From Chaetorhynchus papuensis (taxonomy: Eukaryota; Chordata; Aves; Passeriformes; Rhipiduridae): a stretch of DNA of 64,000 nucleotides. The stretch spans positions 316,168-380,167 of the forward strand of contig VWYX01000727.1 of assembly GCA_013396525.1 (NCBI GenBank), written 5' to 3'. Under the pieces are notes generated by a model. That model was given only the letters and a program-made list of their open reading frames with translations. It did not search any database and had not been told where the DNA came from. Made by a program: the position numbers and the translations under genes. Below are positions 53,801 through 63,865 of the stretch, piece by piece (position 1 is the stretch's first letter; each line of letters opens with the position of its first letter).

Positions 53801-56800
53801 AAGGATAAAACAAGTTTACAATCTAGACTGATTTTTTTTTTTTCCTAGTGAAGATCATGGGCTTTCTTCATTAAGGTCACAGTGTGCACAGGGAAGAGGG
53901 TGGAGTGGAAGAGGATTTATTGGTGTTTTTGTTTGTCATGGTGTGTATTGTTTGTGAATCTGAGTATTCAGAAAACTAGTGGCCTCAGTTGAAGTTTTCC
54001 ACCATTCAGAACATCCCAACATTTGGTACGGCAGCTGAAGCTTATGACATTTTGCTAGTGGAATGATGCATAAATAATCTGGAATAGCTTGTGTGAGCTG
54101 TTACTGCCATATTTTGCAAATTGTGAGCTACAATCACACAGAAAAAATGTATAACAAAAAGTTTTGCAACAACACCAGCAGCCTGTGACTTACGCTGCAA
54201 ACCTTGTTATTAATATCATTGTGAACTGTTTTTACAAGGACCATTTGGACAATGCTTCTGCGTAAGTCACTGTTCCTTCACTGTGGGTGGGAACAGCAAG
54301 GGCTTCTGAAATGTTTGATGTATTTTAACAGAAAGGAGATGGAAAACATGAAAATTATTTAACTTGTTTTTTTAACAGCTCTTCAGGGTAAGAAGCCATG
54401 CATATCTGAAAGATACATCTTTAAACTAGGCTAAGAAAATATCTGTTTATTTTGTGTGTATGAGGTTGGAATATGCTTTTGATGGAAGCGCATGCACATT
54501 CAGGTTGCTTTGAGCAGTAGGAAAGGTGTTAACAGCCTTGAATGTCTTCTACAACAGTGGTTGAAAAACTGGTAGTGGGTTGCTTGTGAACTTGGAGTTA
54601 GCCTGTGGAAAATTGCTTTGGATATGTCTGAGAACATCCTGGCAGTGACTGCACCTGTTGTGTGTGGCAGCTCTGGTCTGCATCCAGTTTTTTGGGGGAG
54701 TCTGTTGATTCACACACATCTCAACTTGCAACTGTATTCAGGGCCTAATATGCATAAACCAAAAATGTTTATTTAAGGGAAATGGCATTCAGTGTCAAGA
54801 CTCCCTTAACTTTTGTGTTGTACTTGGAATCAAAGAAATAACGCTTTGGTGCTGTTCTGTGGGGCAGCACTGAATGGACACTGCATCAGAGTCTGCTAGT
54901 TGCTTTTGAGTGGTACATGTGTCCTACTCATGAACAGCTCTAATATTCATTAATATTGATGCTTCCCTGACCTCAGTATATTAAAAAAAAGAGAGAGAGA
55001 AACAAAAAAAGGCAGTTTGTGTTTGTCTCCTCCACTGTCTGAGGTTGCTCTTATCTGTTTCAAACAGCCTGTGCTTTAAACGGCTGCAATCTCTAGTTTC
55101 ACAAAGATGACCTAGCTTCACATTGGGGATGTGTTGGTGTTACCAGTTACACCCTTCTTCTGGGTGGAAAGTGTGGTCCAAGAGGAATTAATGCAGCTTG
55201 TTTTCTGAGGTTCAGGCTGCGGTTGGGAAGCCCACATAGGAACACAGTGTTGTTCTGGGACTATTTATGTTTTTCAGCCTTTTAAATAATCTCTGGCATG
55301 AAGAGTGGTTCAGAAACTGTTGGAAAGATAATTTCTCCCCTCTGTCAGTGGTCTTGATGAACTGGATGGTTCAACATGACCTGGTTTTGGAATCGAACTT
55401 CCCAGTAGGTGTGCAAGCCCAAACAATGAATTCTGAGCTTCCTGGCCCGGATCTGTCTGAAGTGGCTAATTATAACCTGATTCACAGGTGCAGTAATGAG
55501 CTGTCATTAACCTGATGATTCGTAAAGGTCGGGTTCTTCACGGGGAAGGAGTAACAGGCAGATGGCAGGTATGACATTGCCAAAAAAAGGAAACAAAAGC
55601 AGTAAGAAGGGCCAAAGCCAACTGTCATGTGCTCCTGATGGAGCCCAGTAAGGCTCCTGTGCAGAACTACTTCTTGATGAGGTTTTCTTGATTTTTTGCC
55701 CAAGAAACATGGGGAGTAATGGTGCTGGGCTGCTTCTGAAAATACGTCCCAGCATGCCAAAGGAAGACACGGCTGGAATGGGTTGAGTAACTGGCTCCTG
55801 CCTGCTTGTGAATGACAAGCGTCCTTTCCACCTAAATATGTCTTCAGCTTCAGTGAAACACAGTTCCAGTGACAGATTTCAGATGAAAATGCCCAGCTGT
55901 ATGTTGTAACCATCTGATGTTCTGATAGAGGAAAACAAGACACCACTGTATAATAGTTGCTTCAAATTTGGTCATGTTTATTGCTGTCTGTCTTTTGAGA
56001 GCTGGAAATGGAGGACATGCAAGGGTGTGAGAGGAGAAGCAAAGATAGGAGGGGCTTTTAGGTGAGGAACCCGTGGCTTATATAGAAACTGGGAGGAAAT
56101 GGCACAGGAACCAAAGTTAAAGTTTAGCTAAAGAAAATAAACTGGTGACATTTCAAGTGGCGTTTGAAAAGAAGTGTTGCTGCAAATACAGAAGCCATGG
56201 GGAAAAGTCCTAACGAGTCATGAAAGCAAGTGTCTTTCAAAGCAAAAAACATTGAATTCAGCTCATCCAATAAATATTGAGTTGCAATTCATAAATCAGT
56301 AAATTACTTCTAAATGTTGTTTTTAGAAAAGAATAAGGATGTGGAAAGCTGATTAAGAATCGGGAATGCTTAGGAAGGAAGGGAAGTGACAAGTTCTATA
56401 GTTTCTCCATCATACTCATTGATGTATGGTGATGTTGAGACAGCACACATTATTAATGATCTTTCCCATGTGCAGACAGTACAGTGAGATCTTTTCCTAA
56501 TGTCCTTTCTAGAGGAACAGCAGGAGAGGGGACGGTGTGTCCACCTGTATTCCTGCAATCTGCCCAGTGCAGTGGGATCCCTCTTCTCACTCTTCATTTG
56601 CTGACCATGTTTCACTTGATTCCCTTCCTGAGGAGCAAAATATGAAAAGAACATTTGAATGTGCCTATATTGCCTGATGAGTGATCATGAAATTGCACAA
56701 CAGGCACTTTTTTGTTTCAAGAAGTAATCTTTTCAATCATATAACTCCCTGTCAAATAAAGCTTGCTGTGGCTGGTGATATGTTGTCAAAGCTCCTGCTT

Positions 56801-59046
56801 CATCAGAAAAATCTTTCTGTATGACGTCTACATGGATGACTGAAGACTTTGGGACTGAAGCCTGAAGTAGTCTCAAGACAGGTTGGCAGTTGAAGGCTGT
56901 GTGCAAATGTACTTTGAAGCCTTGCATGTGTACAGAATGGCAAAAGCATTTGTGTTTTAAAAAATCTGTTCACTTTTAATGGATGAGAATATTCTTGACT
57001 CATTTTGAAAGGTGAGACCAATGATGCCTGCTACTTGACATATGTTTTTAAAATATTTTTGTTGCAGTTTTTTAGGCTGTTTCGATTTTTCAAGTTCTTA
57101 AAGATATTTCTCAAATTGGTTGTGATCTGTGTATTTTGAGAGCTTACAATATAACATTTAAAATAATTCTTAACATCTGTTCCTCTTGTGGAGTGGTGTT
57201 TGACCCTAGTAGCAATGGCAGAATTTAAGAATCATGTGTTAAATTGTGGTTTTGCTCTACTCCAGTGGTTATCAACTTGTGAAACAGAATCCCTTTTAAT
57301 TTATTACTGTGGGAAGAGAAATTGGCTACCACACAATATACCACACAAAGGCATAAATAATGCAAGGAATTTGATACTATGTTGTTGAGCAGTTTTAAGA
57401 TGAAATTGAGCTGTTGGTGACAGGAATGGCTGAACCCCACCTCTCCTCCATCCACAGTAGATGGTATTTCCCGGGCTCCTAAGTGCAATGAATATTTTGA
57501 ATCTTGTGAAAGGGCGTAGTTGGGTTTTCTCTTGTCGTGATTGTATCATCTCAGCTATGGAAACCATGGAGGTTCTGGTGCTTCCTTTTCCGAAAAAGGA
57601 AAAAATTCTTCCTCTGTAACATTTCACATTGTTTCTGTTTTCTCTGTAGGACGGAAGAGGTGCCTGCAGCTCAGCAGCCTGCAAAGCCACAGGCACAAGC
57701 CAATGGAACAGGTGAGCTTGGGCAGATCTCTAACAGCACTAAGGTTCAGGTGGATTTTTTTCTTCCTTTTTTTTTTTATCCTTACAAGATCAAACCTTGC
57801 TTCTGAAGAAGCTGAATATGAATGACCATTTAAGCAGCTTCTCTCTCTGTACATGATTCTGCATTTACTTTTTGTAGTTGACTTTGCATACCTGAGCTAG
57901 GAATTTATTGTGTATTGTAAAGCCTTTAGTTGTGTAATGAAACCTGTTGGCCCAGTTTATCATTCTTGCATGCCTTGCTGATCCTTGACTTACCAGAAAA
58001 CAGGTGTAATACACAGAAAAAATGTTCTATTTTGTTCTCAATTGCAGAAGTTCTGTTGTGCCACTAACCATATTACTACTTCCTTCCTCTAAAAGAAGAG
58101 ACATGCTGGAGAAGGAGTAAGCTTAAGAGTTATTAATTTTTTGGACACCTACACAGTCATCTACATTTCTCAAGCTGATGCTTACTATGAATTCAGTAGT
58201 GATTTCTGAAAGAAAAGGCAACAGTCTAATTCTCAATCTTTCAGTACACTTTTAACTTTCCTCTGTACCCTTTGTGATTGAGATTTAGGCTTTTAAATCT
58301 GTGGACTAAACCTGAAATTTCTCCTCCTGTACTTCCATATTGTCAATGCTTTCTGTTATGTGAACTACAAACTGACTTTTTTTCTCCTATACACTCAAAA
58401 TTTCTTTCTCAGTACTTTCTGAAGTACTAGCATGTGGGAAGCTACCTCATATTTTTATTTTCAAATGGAAGTGTTGTCTCAGCTGCAAACTGTCTTTGTT
58501 TTTCTAGATTACATTGTAAATCGTTAATAAATAGTGGAATTTATTTTCTGAGCACCAGTGGCTTTTTCTCACAAGCTTAAATGCGTCATTTTGGCTGTTG
58601 TAATTGGCTGATTAGTCTTCCATGTCTCTGTTTAATCATATATTAATTTCATGGAGTTCTGTACTAAATTTGGTCCTGGAGCAATTATGACCAGTATCCT
58701 CTTTGTGACATTGCTGTATTGAGCTACATTTCCAAATAGTCTGTCTGTTCCTTCTAGACCACAATTTTGAGTTACAGGTGATTGTTGTGTTCTCACATGC
58801 TGTGCCTTAAGGCTTTTACGCTGATAGTATTTCCGTGTTACCCCTATATTATGTTATATTTTTCCACTGAAACTGACATACAGAAAGTGTGCGTCATTTC
58901 ATTATTTTGCGGTATAAGACTTCCCAGGTGGTATTATGACTGTATATTCCATATGTAGATAGTGGCACATGCAGCATAATTTCTGAGGCCTGACTTCAGA
59001 AAAAAAGAAACTGTTGGGTTTTTTTTTTTTGTATAGTTCTATAAAG

Positions 59047-59096
<50 letters not shown>

Positions 59097-62000
59097 TTTA
59101 CAGACTATCAGTGATTGGAAAGTGAAAGTAAAACTGCCTCCAGCAGTTTGCTTATGTTTCCGCCTCCCTTTCTTGTCATATCCCTGTGGCTGCAAGATGG
59201 TTGTCCAGCTCTCTGCTGGGGTGTTTTGCTTTGCACTTGCTTTTCTCAAGGTGACCCTCCAGCACAACAGGAGCACTGAGATTTACATCAGTCTTTTGTT
59301 CACAGAAGTCTCTTAACCAGAAAATGTTTTTACTGTGTTTGCTAAAAGTGATTGTTTGTTAGGATGTTTTATTCTTTGTACTGTGGGTAATAAGATGCTT
59401 CCAAGTACTGTCCTGTAAGAGCAATGCAGGAGTCACTTTTAGTCTTCTTTTACCAACCTAAAGCAGTTGGGGGTCCTGTGCAATGGCAGAAGTAAATTGC
59501 AAATTTCCACAGACTGTTGGTGAGGGACAGGGAAGCTGTACAAAGTCTGCTTCCCAACAAAGCATGGTGTGTGGGAACAGGGGCTGGCATTGGATAAAGG
59601 TGTCTCATAGCATTATCCTGATACTTAGTACTTCTCTTTTACAGATAAGCACTGTCACACAGTCTGTTCGAGACTCCAAAAGTGGTTTTGTGACAAATTT
59701 GGGGAGTATCTTGAGGACTTCAGATTTCAGCCAGAAGAGAATACAGTGGAAACAGAAGAGCCACTTAGTGCTAGAAGGTAAATACCTGATGTCATTGTGA
59801 GAAATTGTTGGTGCCTTTACAAGTTGCTTTTTTTTCTTGCTTTTTTCTATTTTTAATCAACCTTTTACATGGTTTGAGCAAGTGTTTCAATAACAAATAA
59901 TAAGGCCAAAAATACAGAACTACCTCAAAAGTTTTGTGAATGTTTTGGACTAAACATGAAATTTTAAGTTTATCTGCTATCTGAAATAAAGTAAGATTTA
60001 TATAATTTGCCAGGTTTTGTCATATGCCTCCCAAAAACTATGAACTTAGTTAGGCCAGAGAGCTTTTAAACTTCAGTTTTTGGTCTGATGCAAGGTAGAC
60101 TGTATTAGTTACTAGAAACACATTTTGTAACAGGCAAGAATGAAGCTTTATGCACATGTAGTTTATAACTCTGAACAGTATTTCAGGGATCAAATGTACA
60201 CAATTGCGCACTAGTTGTCTTATTTGACAAGTTGCTTTTATCTATTATTTTTCAGGTTGACTGAAAATATGAAAAGATTAAGTAAGTACTTAGCAGTATT
60301 TTATTTGTTGTATTCGTTCTAGTTTCATTTGGGAGAATACTTGTGACCTGTTGTCAGTGGTGTATGTGCATTGCCTTCGAGTACCTTTTAAAGAACAGCA
60401 TTAAGCTTTGGGTGGTTCTTAACTTCCACTAGGTGAGCCACAAAGTCTCGATCCCTGTTGTCTGAGGTGCCTGACAGTCACTCAGAGCTCTCCAGAACCT
60501 TCTTGTCCCCAGTGATTCCCAGGACTTGATCTTCTCTATGGGCTTGGTGTAGGGTGCTGGAGCAGAGCAGATGGAAGCAGCACTTGAGTCCGTGACCTCA
60601 TCCTGTGCCTTGGGTGTGCCCTTCCACTTACTCGATCTGCTGCTTTGGTTGTGCTGCTGATGCTTAAGGATATCTAATCCTTGTTGCTTAATTACTTCGC
60701 ATGGGAAGCGTGCTGAGGATAGCTGAGTTTCAAGCCAAACAAACTAGGACAGCAAGTCAGAGGCTCTCTTGAAGAAAGACTTGAAAAGTTGTGAGTTCTA
60801 CTGCAAAAGAGAGTGAGAGCTTCTGAGCCTCTCTGTGCAGGAGGTACCATCATTCTTCTCATCAGGAAAGGCAAAACTGGTGTGATCCAACAGAGAAAGC
60901 AGAGGTGGTCTTGCAGCAGCCCTCTCCTGTTTGCTTGTGTTCCCTAGCCAGTTTACCCAAGTAGTAAAAGAACATGGAGGAAGAGGGTAAAGGATTAGAG
61001 GGTTTTAGGGAGCTGAGGAAGAGCTCCTCTTGCTCTTGCTGGCTGCGTGTGCCTGTGCATGAGCCTCTCCCAGCACAGGTCAGTCTCCCATGCAGTGACA
61101 GCAAGACCAAAGCTCTGCAGAGGAGGGAGACAGACTTCTGCAGGGAGCCATGTGCTGTGTTGCTTGGCTTAGGAAGAACAAGCAGCAAGGTGCTACCAGT
61201 GGGTAGAGTCCTGCAGAGATACAGCCAGGAGATGTAGCCTGGCTTTAAGCTAGCTGGTGAAGCAGCAGCAAGGAGGGGAAGGGCTCTGGATGTCATCTGC
61301 CTAGACTGTAGTAAAGCCTTTGATGCTGTTTCCCACAGCATTCTCCTGAAGAAACTGGCTGCTCATGGCTTGGACAGGTGTACACTCTGCTGGGTAGAAA
61401 ACTGGCTGATGGCCAGGCCCAGAGAGCTGTGGGGAATGGAGCTACATCCACCTGGTCACAAGTGGTGCTCCCCAGGGCTCAGTGCTCGGGCCAGTCCTGT
61501 TTAACATCTTTATCAATGGTCTGGACAAACAGGGTGGAGTGCTCCCTGTCAGTTTGCAGGTGACACCAAGTTGAATAGGAGCATTGATCTGATGGTGGGT
61601 AGAAAGGCTCTGCAGAGACAATCATTTAGGGACATGGTTTTGTGGTGGATTTGGCAGTGCTGGGTTAATGGTGAAGCCAATGATGATCCTAAAGGTCTTT
61701 TCCCACCTAACTGATTCTGTGATTCTGAGTTGTGCCTTGGTGGCTTGTAATTCAGTCTGGTTAATGTACATTGTTTTTCAGTGAGACAAACTGACCTGTG
61801 CAGTGGTCTTTTGGAGTACTATGAACATGGCTGAGAACAAACTGCTTTTAGCATCCAGGATACCCTTATAAAGGATGTTGATTTTTTTTTTCCTTTGTCT
61901 ATGCTTAAGAGTTTAGGCATAATCTTTGTCTTGGGTAATACTTTAGTTTTTGGAAATGCATTCTTTAATTATTCAGTTACATTGGTAGGTTTAATTTTTT

Positions 62001-63865
62001 TTCATTTGGATAAGCCTTTTTATCACTACATGTCTTGAATATTCGTATGTTTCCTAATTTGGTTGTTTGTAATTTACAAGTGATTTAACCACTGCCAGCT
62101 AATACTAACAGTTGTGTTTTTTCTCTGCTTCTGTTTAGAGAGAGGTGCCAAACCTGTTACAAATTTTGTGAAGAATCTTTCTGCCTTATCAGACTGGTAT
62201 TCTATCTACACTTCTGCTATTGCCTTTATTGTAAGTTATTCTACTCCTGCAGGAGTAGTAAGAACTTTAAAAAATACATTATTTGCTGAAATTTGTTGAA
62301 ACTGCCATATTTGAGTAGGGGTTGTGCTACAGTTCAAGTTACATCAAATAGTGTAATTTCATTTAACACAAAATACTAGTAGCTGTCACTTCAATTATAT
62401 ATAAAGCCACTTAAATTATGTATCCTGGGTTTCTTGTAGCATAGTTTGTACATTGTAGAACTACCTGGGTATTGTTCTCTCCTTTCTTGTTTCTCATCTC
62501 CCAGTCCTGGTAATTTGATGGTTACTTCAGCCTCTGCAAAGTTTCTTCTTGTCTAGGGCTGAAATGCTGGTAGTGGATATATTTGATGAGAAGTTATTGT
62601 CCCCATTTTCCCCAGGGCTCTTTGCCATTTTTTAGGGTCCTACTGATGAGAGGCAAAATGCCTTGATTTTAGTGGGATTCAGTATGCAAACATCAGGTCT
62701 GTGAGCTAAGTTCAAGCATTTCTATGCTATCTTAATGAGGTTTGGATACTGCAAAGAGACATAAGTATCTATTGGAGTTATGATTTGTTTCCTTTCCTCC
62801 TATTGTTACTTAAAGGATCTAAATTCTTTTGGTCATAGTGTATATGAAATGTATTTCTGTCAAAGGAATTACCAATAGGTGCAGCTGAATGAACCTGTGT
62901 GTAAAAATGTCACACACCTTTTTATTAAATAATCCCTCCCTGTAAATTATGGACCCCATGCTATTTTGCATGGCACAGCTGAAGGAATATTGAGGAGGAG
63001 ACTTCCCTCCCAATGCCCTCTGTCTGTCCCTGTCCCTATTTGCTGATTTTTCTCTTGCCTCACCTGGTAAGCCCATTTTTCAGATAAAAGCTGAAGGAAG
63101 AAACTTGAGCTGTTTTTTTGAAAGCTCTGGGGCCTGGGAGCCAGAGCAGTGTTTCACTTTGGGGTTATCAGTAAAAACCCTAGTGTCTCTCACAGAGAGA
63201 CTGTAGTCTCTATTTTCAGAAGCTGGGAAGGGAACAGAATACCTTTTGAAGCTCTTTATGTTTGTACTTGTTACATAAAATAAAACCTGTTTTCCTGCAA
63301 TCTTTTTAGTCTTGGTAAAAATTTGGGATTTAATTGACCTGAAATAATAGAGAATTTTTCCTGTTGCCCAGTATGGGGCTAATTGCTCTAACTCCTCTTC
63401 TATACCATGGCTTCTGTGCCATTGCTGACCATATCATGGTCATGTAGCAGGTTCACAGACTTGACCTCTTTTTTTTCCTCCTACCCCTTCAAGTAATTGT
63501 AGTGTTGAAAATACTCAGTACTCTGAGGCAGCTGAGAACTCGTTAAGTGTAATCTCTGGAGATTTGGTTCATTCTTAGTTTTGATTTTGCATTCCTGAGT
63601 GTAGGGCTATTGTTAGTCATGGAGTGGCTAAAGTTTATTAATTTTTTTAATATGAATTGCATGATTCTGAGCCCAACAGCACAGTGGGAAATGGTATTTC
63701 ATGCAACTCACTGTACCCCAGTTTGTAATCCGCATCTCTCTTTGTTTGTTTGTTTTTTCTTCTTAATCTGCAGATTTACATCAATGCTGTATGGCATGGC
63801 TGGGCCATTCCTTTGTTCTTATTTTTAGCAATTTTGAGGTTATCCCTAAATTACCTCATAGCCAG
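29692..63865 (+). CDS. GRAMD4: GRAMD4, N-terminal half (eight coding exons, 3' end outside window)
   Basis: Join of 29692-29853, 38085-38205, 51168-51288, 57650-57711, 59645-59777, 60256-60281, 62139-62230 and 63774-63865, about 270 codons with no stop or frame break. Recognised by close match to vertebrate GRAMD4 (human about 578 residues): MLKKLDKIRFRGHKRDEFLD at the start, FNRTESDRLNEIKGHLEIAL, RLQKWF, RFQPEENTVETEEPLSARR and KPVTNFVKNLSALSDWYS. Residues about 65-135 form a charged coiled coil. Residues about 225-267 are strongly hydrophobic and hold the first membrane segment(s). The missing part should carry further membrane helices and the GRAM lipid-binding domain. Known biology: GRAMD4 is a membrane protein reported at mitochondria and ER, induced by E2F1, pro-apoptotic, and reported to affect TLR9 signalling. 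All introns have GT-AG ends. Confidence 0.95.
29854..38084 (+). other. GRAMD4: GRAMD4 intron 1 of the coding region (8.2 kb)
   Basis: It runs from donor GTAAGT to acceptor TCGGCTTTTTGCAG. It is AT-rich single-copy-like sequence with no complete transposable element or credible ORF that I could recognise. Confidence 0.8.
38085..38205 (+). CDS. GRAMD4: GRAMD4 coding exon 2 (residues 55-95)
   Basis: 121 nt, acceptor TTTTTGCAG, donor GTAAGT, phase 0 to phase 1. It encodes AGPGTVIMASGVQDFNRTES followed by DRLNEIKGHLEIALLEKHFL. The second half starts the coiled coil (leucine/isoleucine heptads with alternating E and K). The last base C joins AG of the next exon to give Gln95. Confidence 0.95.
47435..47464. 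repeat. TA-rich simple repeat
   Basis: An alternating AT tract with occasional TG (ATATATGTATATATATG...) in the second coding intron. It is an ordinary dinucleotide-type low-complexity repeat. Confidence 0.7.
47693..47732 (+). repeat. Two-copy 20-bp tandem duplication
   Basis: TGGGAGGACAAACCA at 47693 recurs exactly at 47713, giving a 20-base period. The surrounding open frame (47595-47942) is not recognised as coding. Confidence 0.75.
51168..51288 (+). CDS. GRAMD4: GRAMD4 coding exon 3 (residues 95-135), coiled coil
   Basis: 121 nt, acceptor TTAATTAACAG, donor GTAAGA, phase 1 to phase 2. It encodes EELRKLREETNAETLRQELE and continues KERQRRLELEQRVNEVLKT, a continuous, highly charged amphipathic helix with leucines at heptad spacing, no prolines and no glycines. 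This is the core of the coiled coil and suggests self-association or partner binding. Arg135 is split AG|G with the next exon. Confidence 0.95.
51830..52135 (-). other. Unexplained minus-strand ORF, 101 codons, secretory-type N-terminus
   Basis: From ATG at 52135 to TGA at 51830 on the minus strand. The N-terminus has a hydrophobic run (CAFACLLLLV, residues 14-23) followed by TSKQLAC, which looks like a signal peptide with a possible cleavage site near residue 29. The rest has no recognised domain. TATTTATA on the + strand at 52240-52247 (TATAAATA on the minus strand) lies about 105 bases upstream. The frame is also open upstream of the ATG for about 40 codons. I do not recognise the protein. 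It may be chance, a decayed intronless gene or a young orphan. The start context is weak (T at -3, G at +4). Confidence 0.15.
52302..52540 (-). mobile_element. CR1 LINE 3' end, antisense to GRAMD4
   Basis: On the + strand the element begins GGAATCATAAAATTGTTTAG and continues through the AAAAGACCTTTAAGATGATC and CCAGCACTGCCAAGTCCACC blocks. These are the reverse complement of the CR1 subfamily 3' UTR whose sense form is seen at 61640-61727. Homology fades after about 52540. It is a 5'-truncated fossil without coding capacity. Confidence 0.92.
52706..53209 (-). other. Unexplained minus-strand open frame, 167 codons, acidic and serine-rich
   Basis: The frame is open from 53209 to TAA at 52706; the first ATG in frame is at 53062, which would give 118 residues. 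The middle has a strongly acidic patch with tyrosines (YYSETEKDDEYLPAEEEG) followed by five serines and an SNEE motif, then PLLCAQPEAQAYLPSVQS. The composition resembles an intracellular tail of a class I/II cytokine receptor, but I cannot match a family member and no membrane segment is present. An in-frame stop lies directly upstream. It could be a decayed retrocopy or exon, or chance. It lies 165 bases from the CR1 insertion. Confidence 0.15.
57650..57711 (+). CDS. GRAMD4: GRAMD4 coding exon 4 (residues 135-156), variable linker
   Basis: 62 nt, acceptor TTTTCTCTGTAG, donor GTGAGC, phase 2 to phase 1. It encodes TEEVPAAQQPAKPQAQANGT, a proline-, alanine- and glutamine-rich disordered linker after the coiled coil. 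It is among the least conserved parts compared with the human protein, though its length is kept. Asp156 is split G|AT. Confidence 0.93.
57712..59644 (+). other. GRAMD4: GRAMD4 intron 4 of the coding region (1.9 kb)
   Basis: Donor GTGAGC, acceptor CTTCTCTTTTACAG. It contains the (CA)n array at 59052-59093. No gene or transposon was recognised. Confidence 0.85.
59052..59093 (+). repeat. (CA)21 microsatellite
   Basis: Twenty-one uninterrupted CA units preceded by GCGCG. Such dinucleotide arrays are normally length-polymorphic. This one is intronic. Confidence 0.95.
59645..59777 (+). CDS. GRAMD4: GRAMD4 coding exon 5 (residues 156-200), conserved block
   Basis: 133 nt, acceptor TCTCTTTTACAG, donor GTAAAT, phase 1 to phase 2. 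It encodes KHCHTVCSRLQKWFCDKFGE, then YLEDFRFQPEENTVETEEPL and SARR. The second part is nearly identical to mammals and marks GRAMD4 clearly. The first part is unusual in carrying three cysteines (C159, C163, C171) and two histidines where, from memory, the human protein has none. Arg200 is split AG|G. Confidence 0.96.
59778..60255 (+). other. GRAMD4: GRAMD4 intron 5 of the coding region (478 nt)
   Basis: The shortest intron in the window, donor GTAAAT (weaker than its neighbours), acceptor ATTATTTTTCAG. It is AT-rich and nothing else was seen. Confidence 0.88.
60256..60281 (+). CDS. GRAMD4: GRAMD4 coding exon 6, 26-nt microexon (residues 200-209)
   Basis: Acceptor TATTATTTTTCAG, donor GTAAGT. 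It encodes the end of Arg200, then LTENMKRL, and the first base of Lys209. The residues match GRAMD4 (human LTENMRRL), and the phases of both neighbours require exactly this exon. As 26 is not divisible by three, skipping it would shift the frame. Confidence 0.93.
60282..62138 (+). other. GRAMD4: GRAMD4 intron 6 of the coding region (1.9 kb)
   Basis: Donor GTAAGT, acceptor TCTGCTTCTGTTTAG. It contains the sense CR1 copy at 61274-61727. The stretch 60430-61270 is unusually GC-rich for this intron and may include further, more diverged repeat sequence, but I could not identify it. Confidence 0.83.
61274..61727 (+). mobile_element. CR1 LINE with ORF2 fragment and internal deletion
   Basis: The left part encodes reverse-transcriptase residues typical of CR1 ORF2: DVICLDCSKAFDAVSHSILL, then KKLAAHGLDRCTLCWVENWL, after which the frame shifts. 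Nucleotide similarity continues through the QAQRAVGNGATSTW and QGSVLGPVLFN-equivalent regions in other frames and the GGCTCTGCAGAGA segment to about 61617. The sequence then passes directly into a CR1 3' UTR (GGTGGATTTGGCAGTGCTGG, CCTAAAGGTCTTTTCC) ending in CTGATTCTGTGATTCT at 61727. The rest of ORF2 is missing, so the copy is internally deleted, frameshifted and inactive. Confidence 0.92.
62139..62230 (+). CDS. GRAMD4: GRAMD4 coding exon 7 (residues 209-239)
   Basis: 92 nt, acceptor CTTCTGTTTAG, donor GTAAGT, phase 1 to phase 0. It encodes RGAKPVTNFVKNLSALSDWY, then SIYTSAIAFI. The last 15 residues are hydrophobic and begin the first membrane segment. The sequence is almost identical to mammalian GRAMD4. 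Confidence 0.96.
62231..63773 (+). other. GRAMD4: GRAMD4 intron 7 of the coding region (1.5 kb)
   Basis: Donor GTAAGT, long pyrimidine tract (TTTGTTTGTTTGTTTTTTCT) and acceptor AATCTGCAG. No repeat or gene was recognised. Confidence 0.85.
63774..63865 (+). CDS. GRAMD4: GRAMD4 coding exon 8 (residues 240-270), membrane segment
   Basis: 92 nt, phase 0 to phase 2. It encodes IYINAVWHGWAIPLFLFLAI, then LRLSLNYLIA. The stretch from Trp-Ala-Ile-Pro onward is a strong transmembrane helix and continues the hydrophobic region begun in exon 7. Arg270 is split AG| with the next exon, which lies outside the window. The donor GTATTT is weak compared with the other donors of this gene. Remaining membrane and GRAM domains are downstream. 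Confidence 0.94.

Larger units (their letters stand above)
51289..57649 (+). other. GRAMD4: GRAMD4 intron 3 of the coding region (6.4 kb)
   Basis: Donor GTAAGA, acceptor TTTTCTCTGTAG. It holds a minus-strand CR1 at 52302-52540 flanked by two unexplained minus-strand open frames (51830-52135 and 52706-53209). The rest, from about 53220 to 57649, is AT-rich sequence without recognisable genes. Confidence 0.8.

Noticed and set aside
55482..55946. 154-codon minus-strand ORF in intron 3
   Set aside because: Composition is unremarkable and no motif was recognised. A frame of this length is not rare by chance in 64 kb read in six frames.
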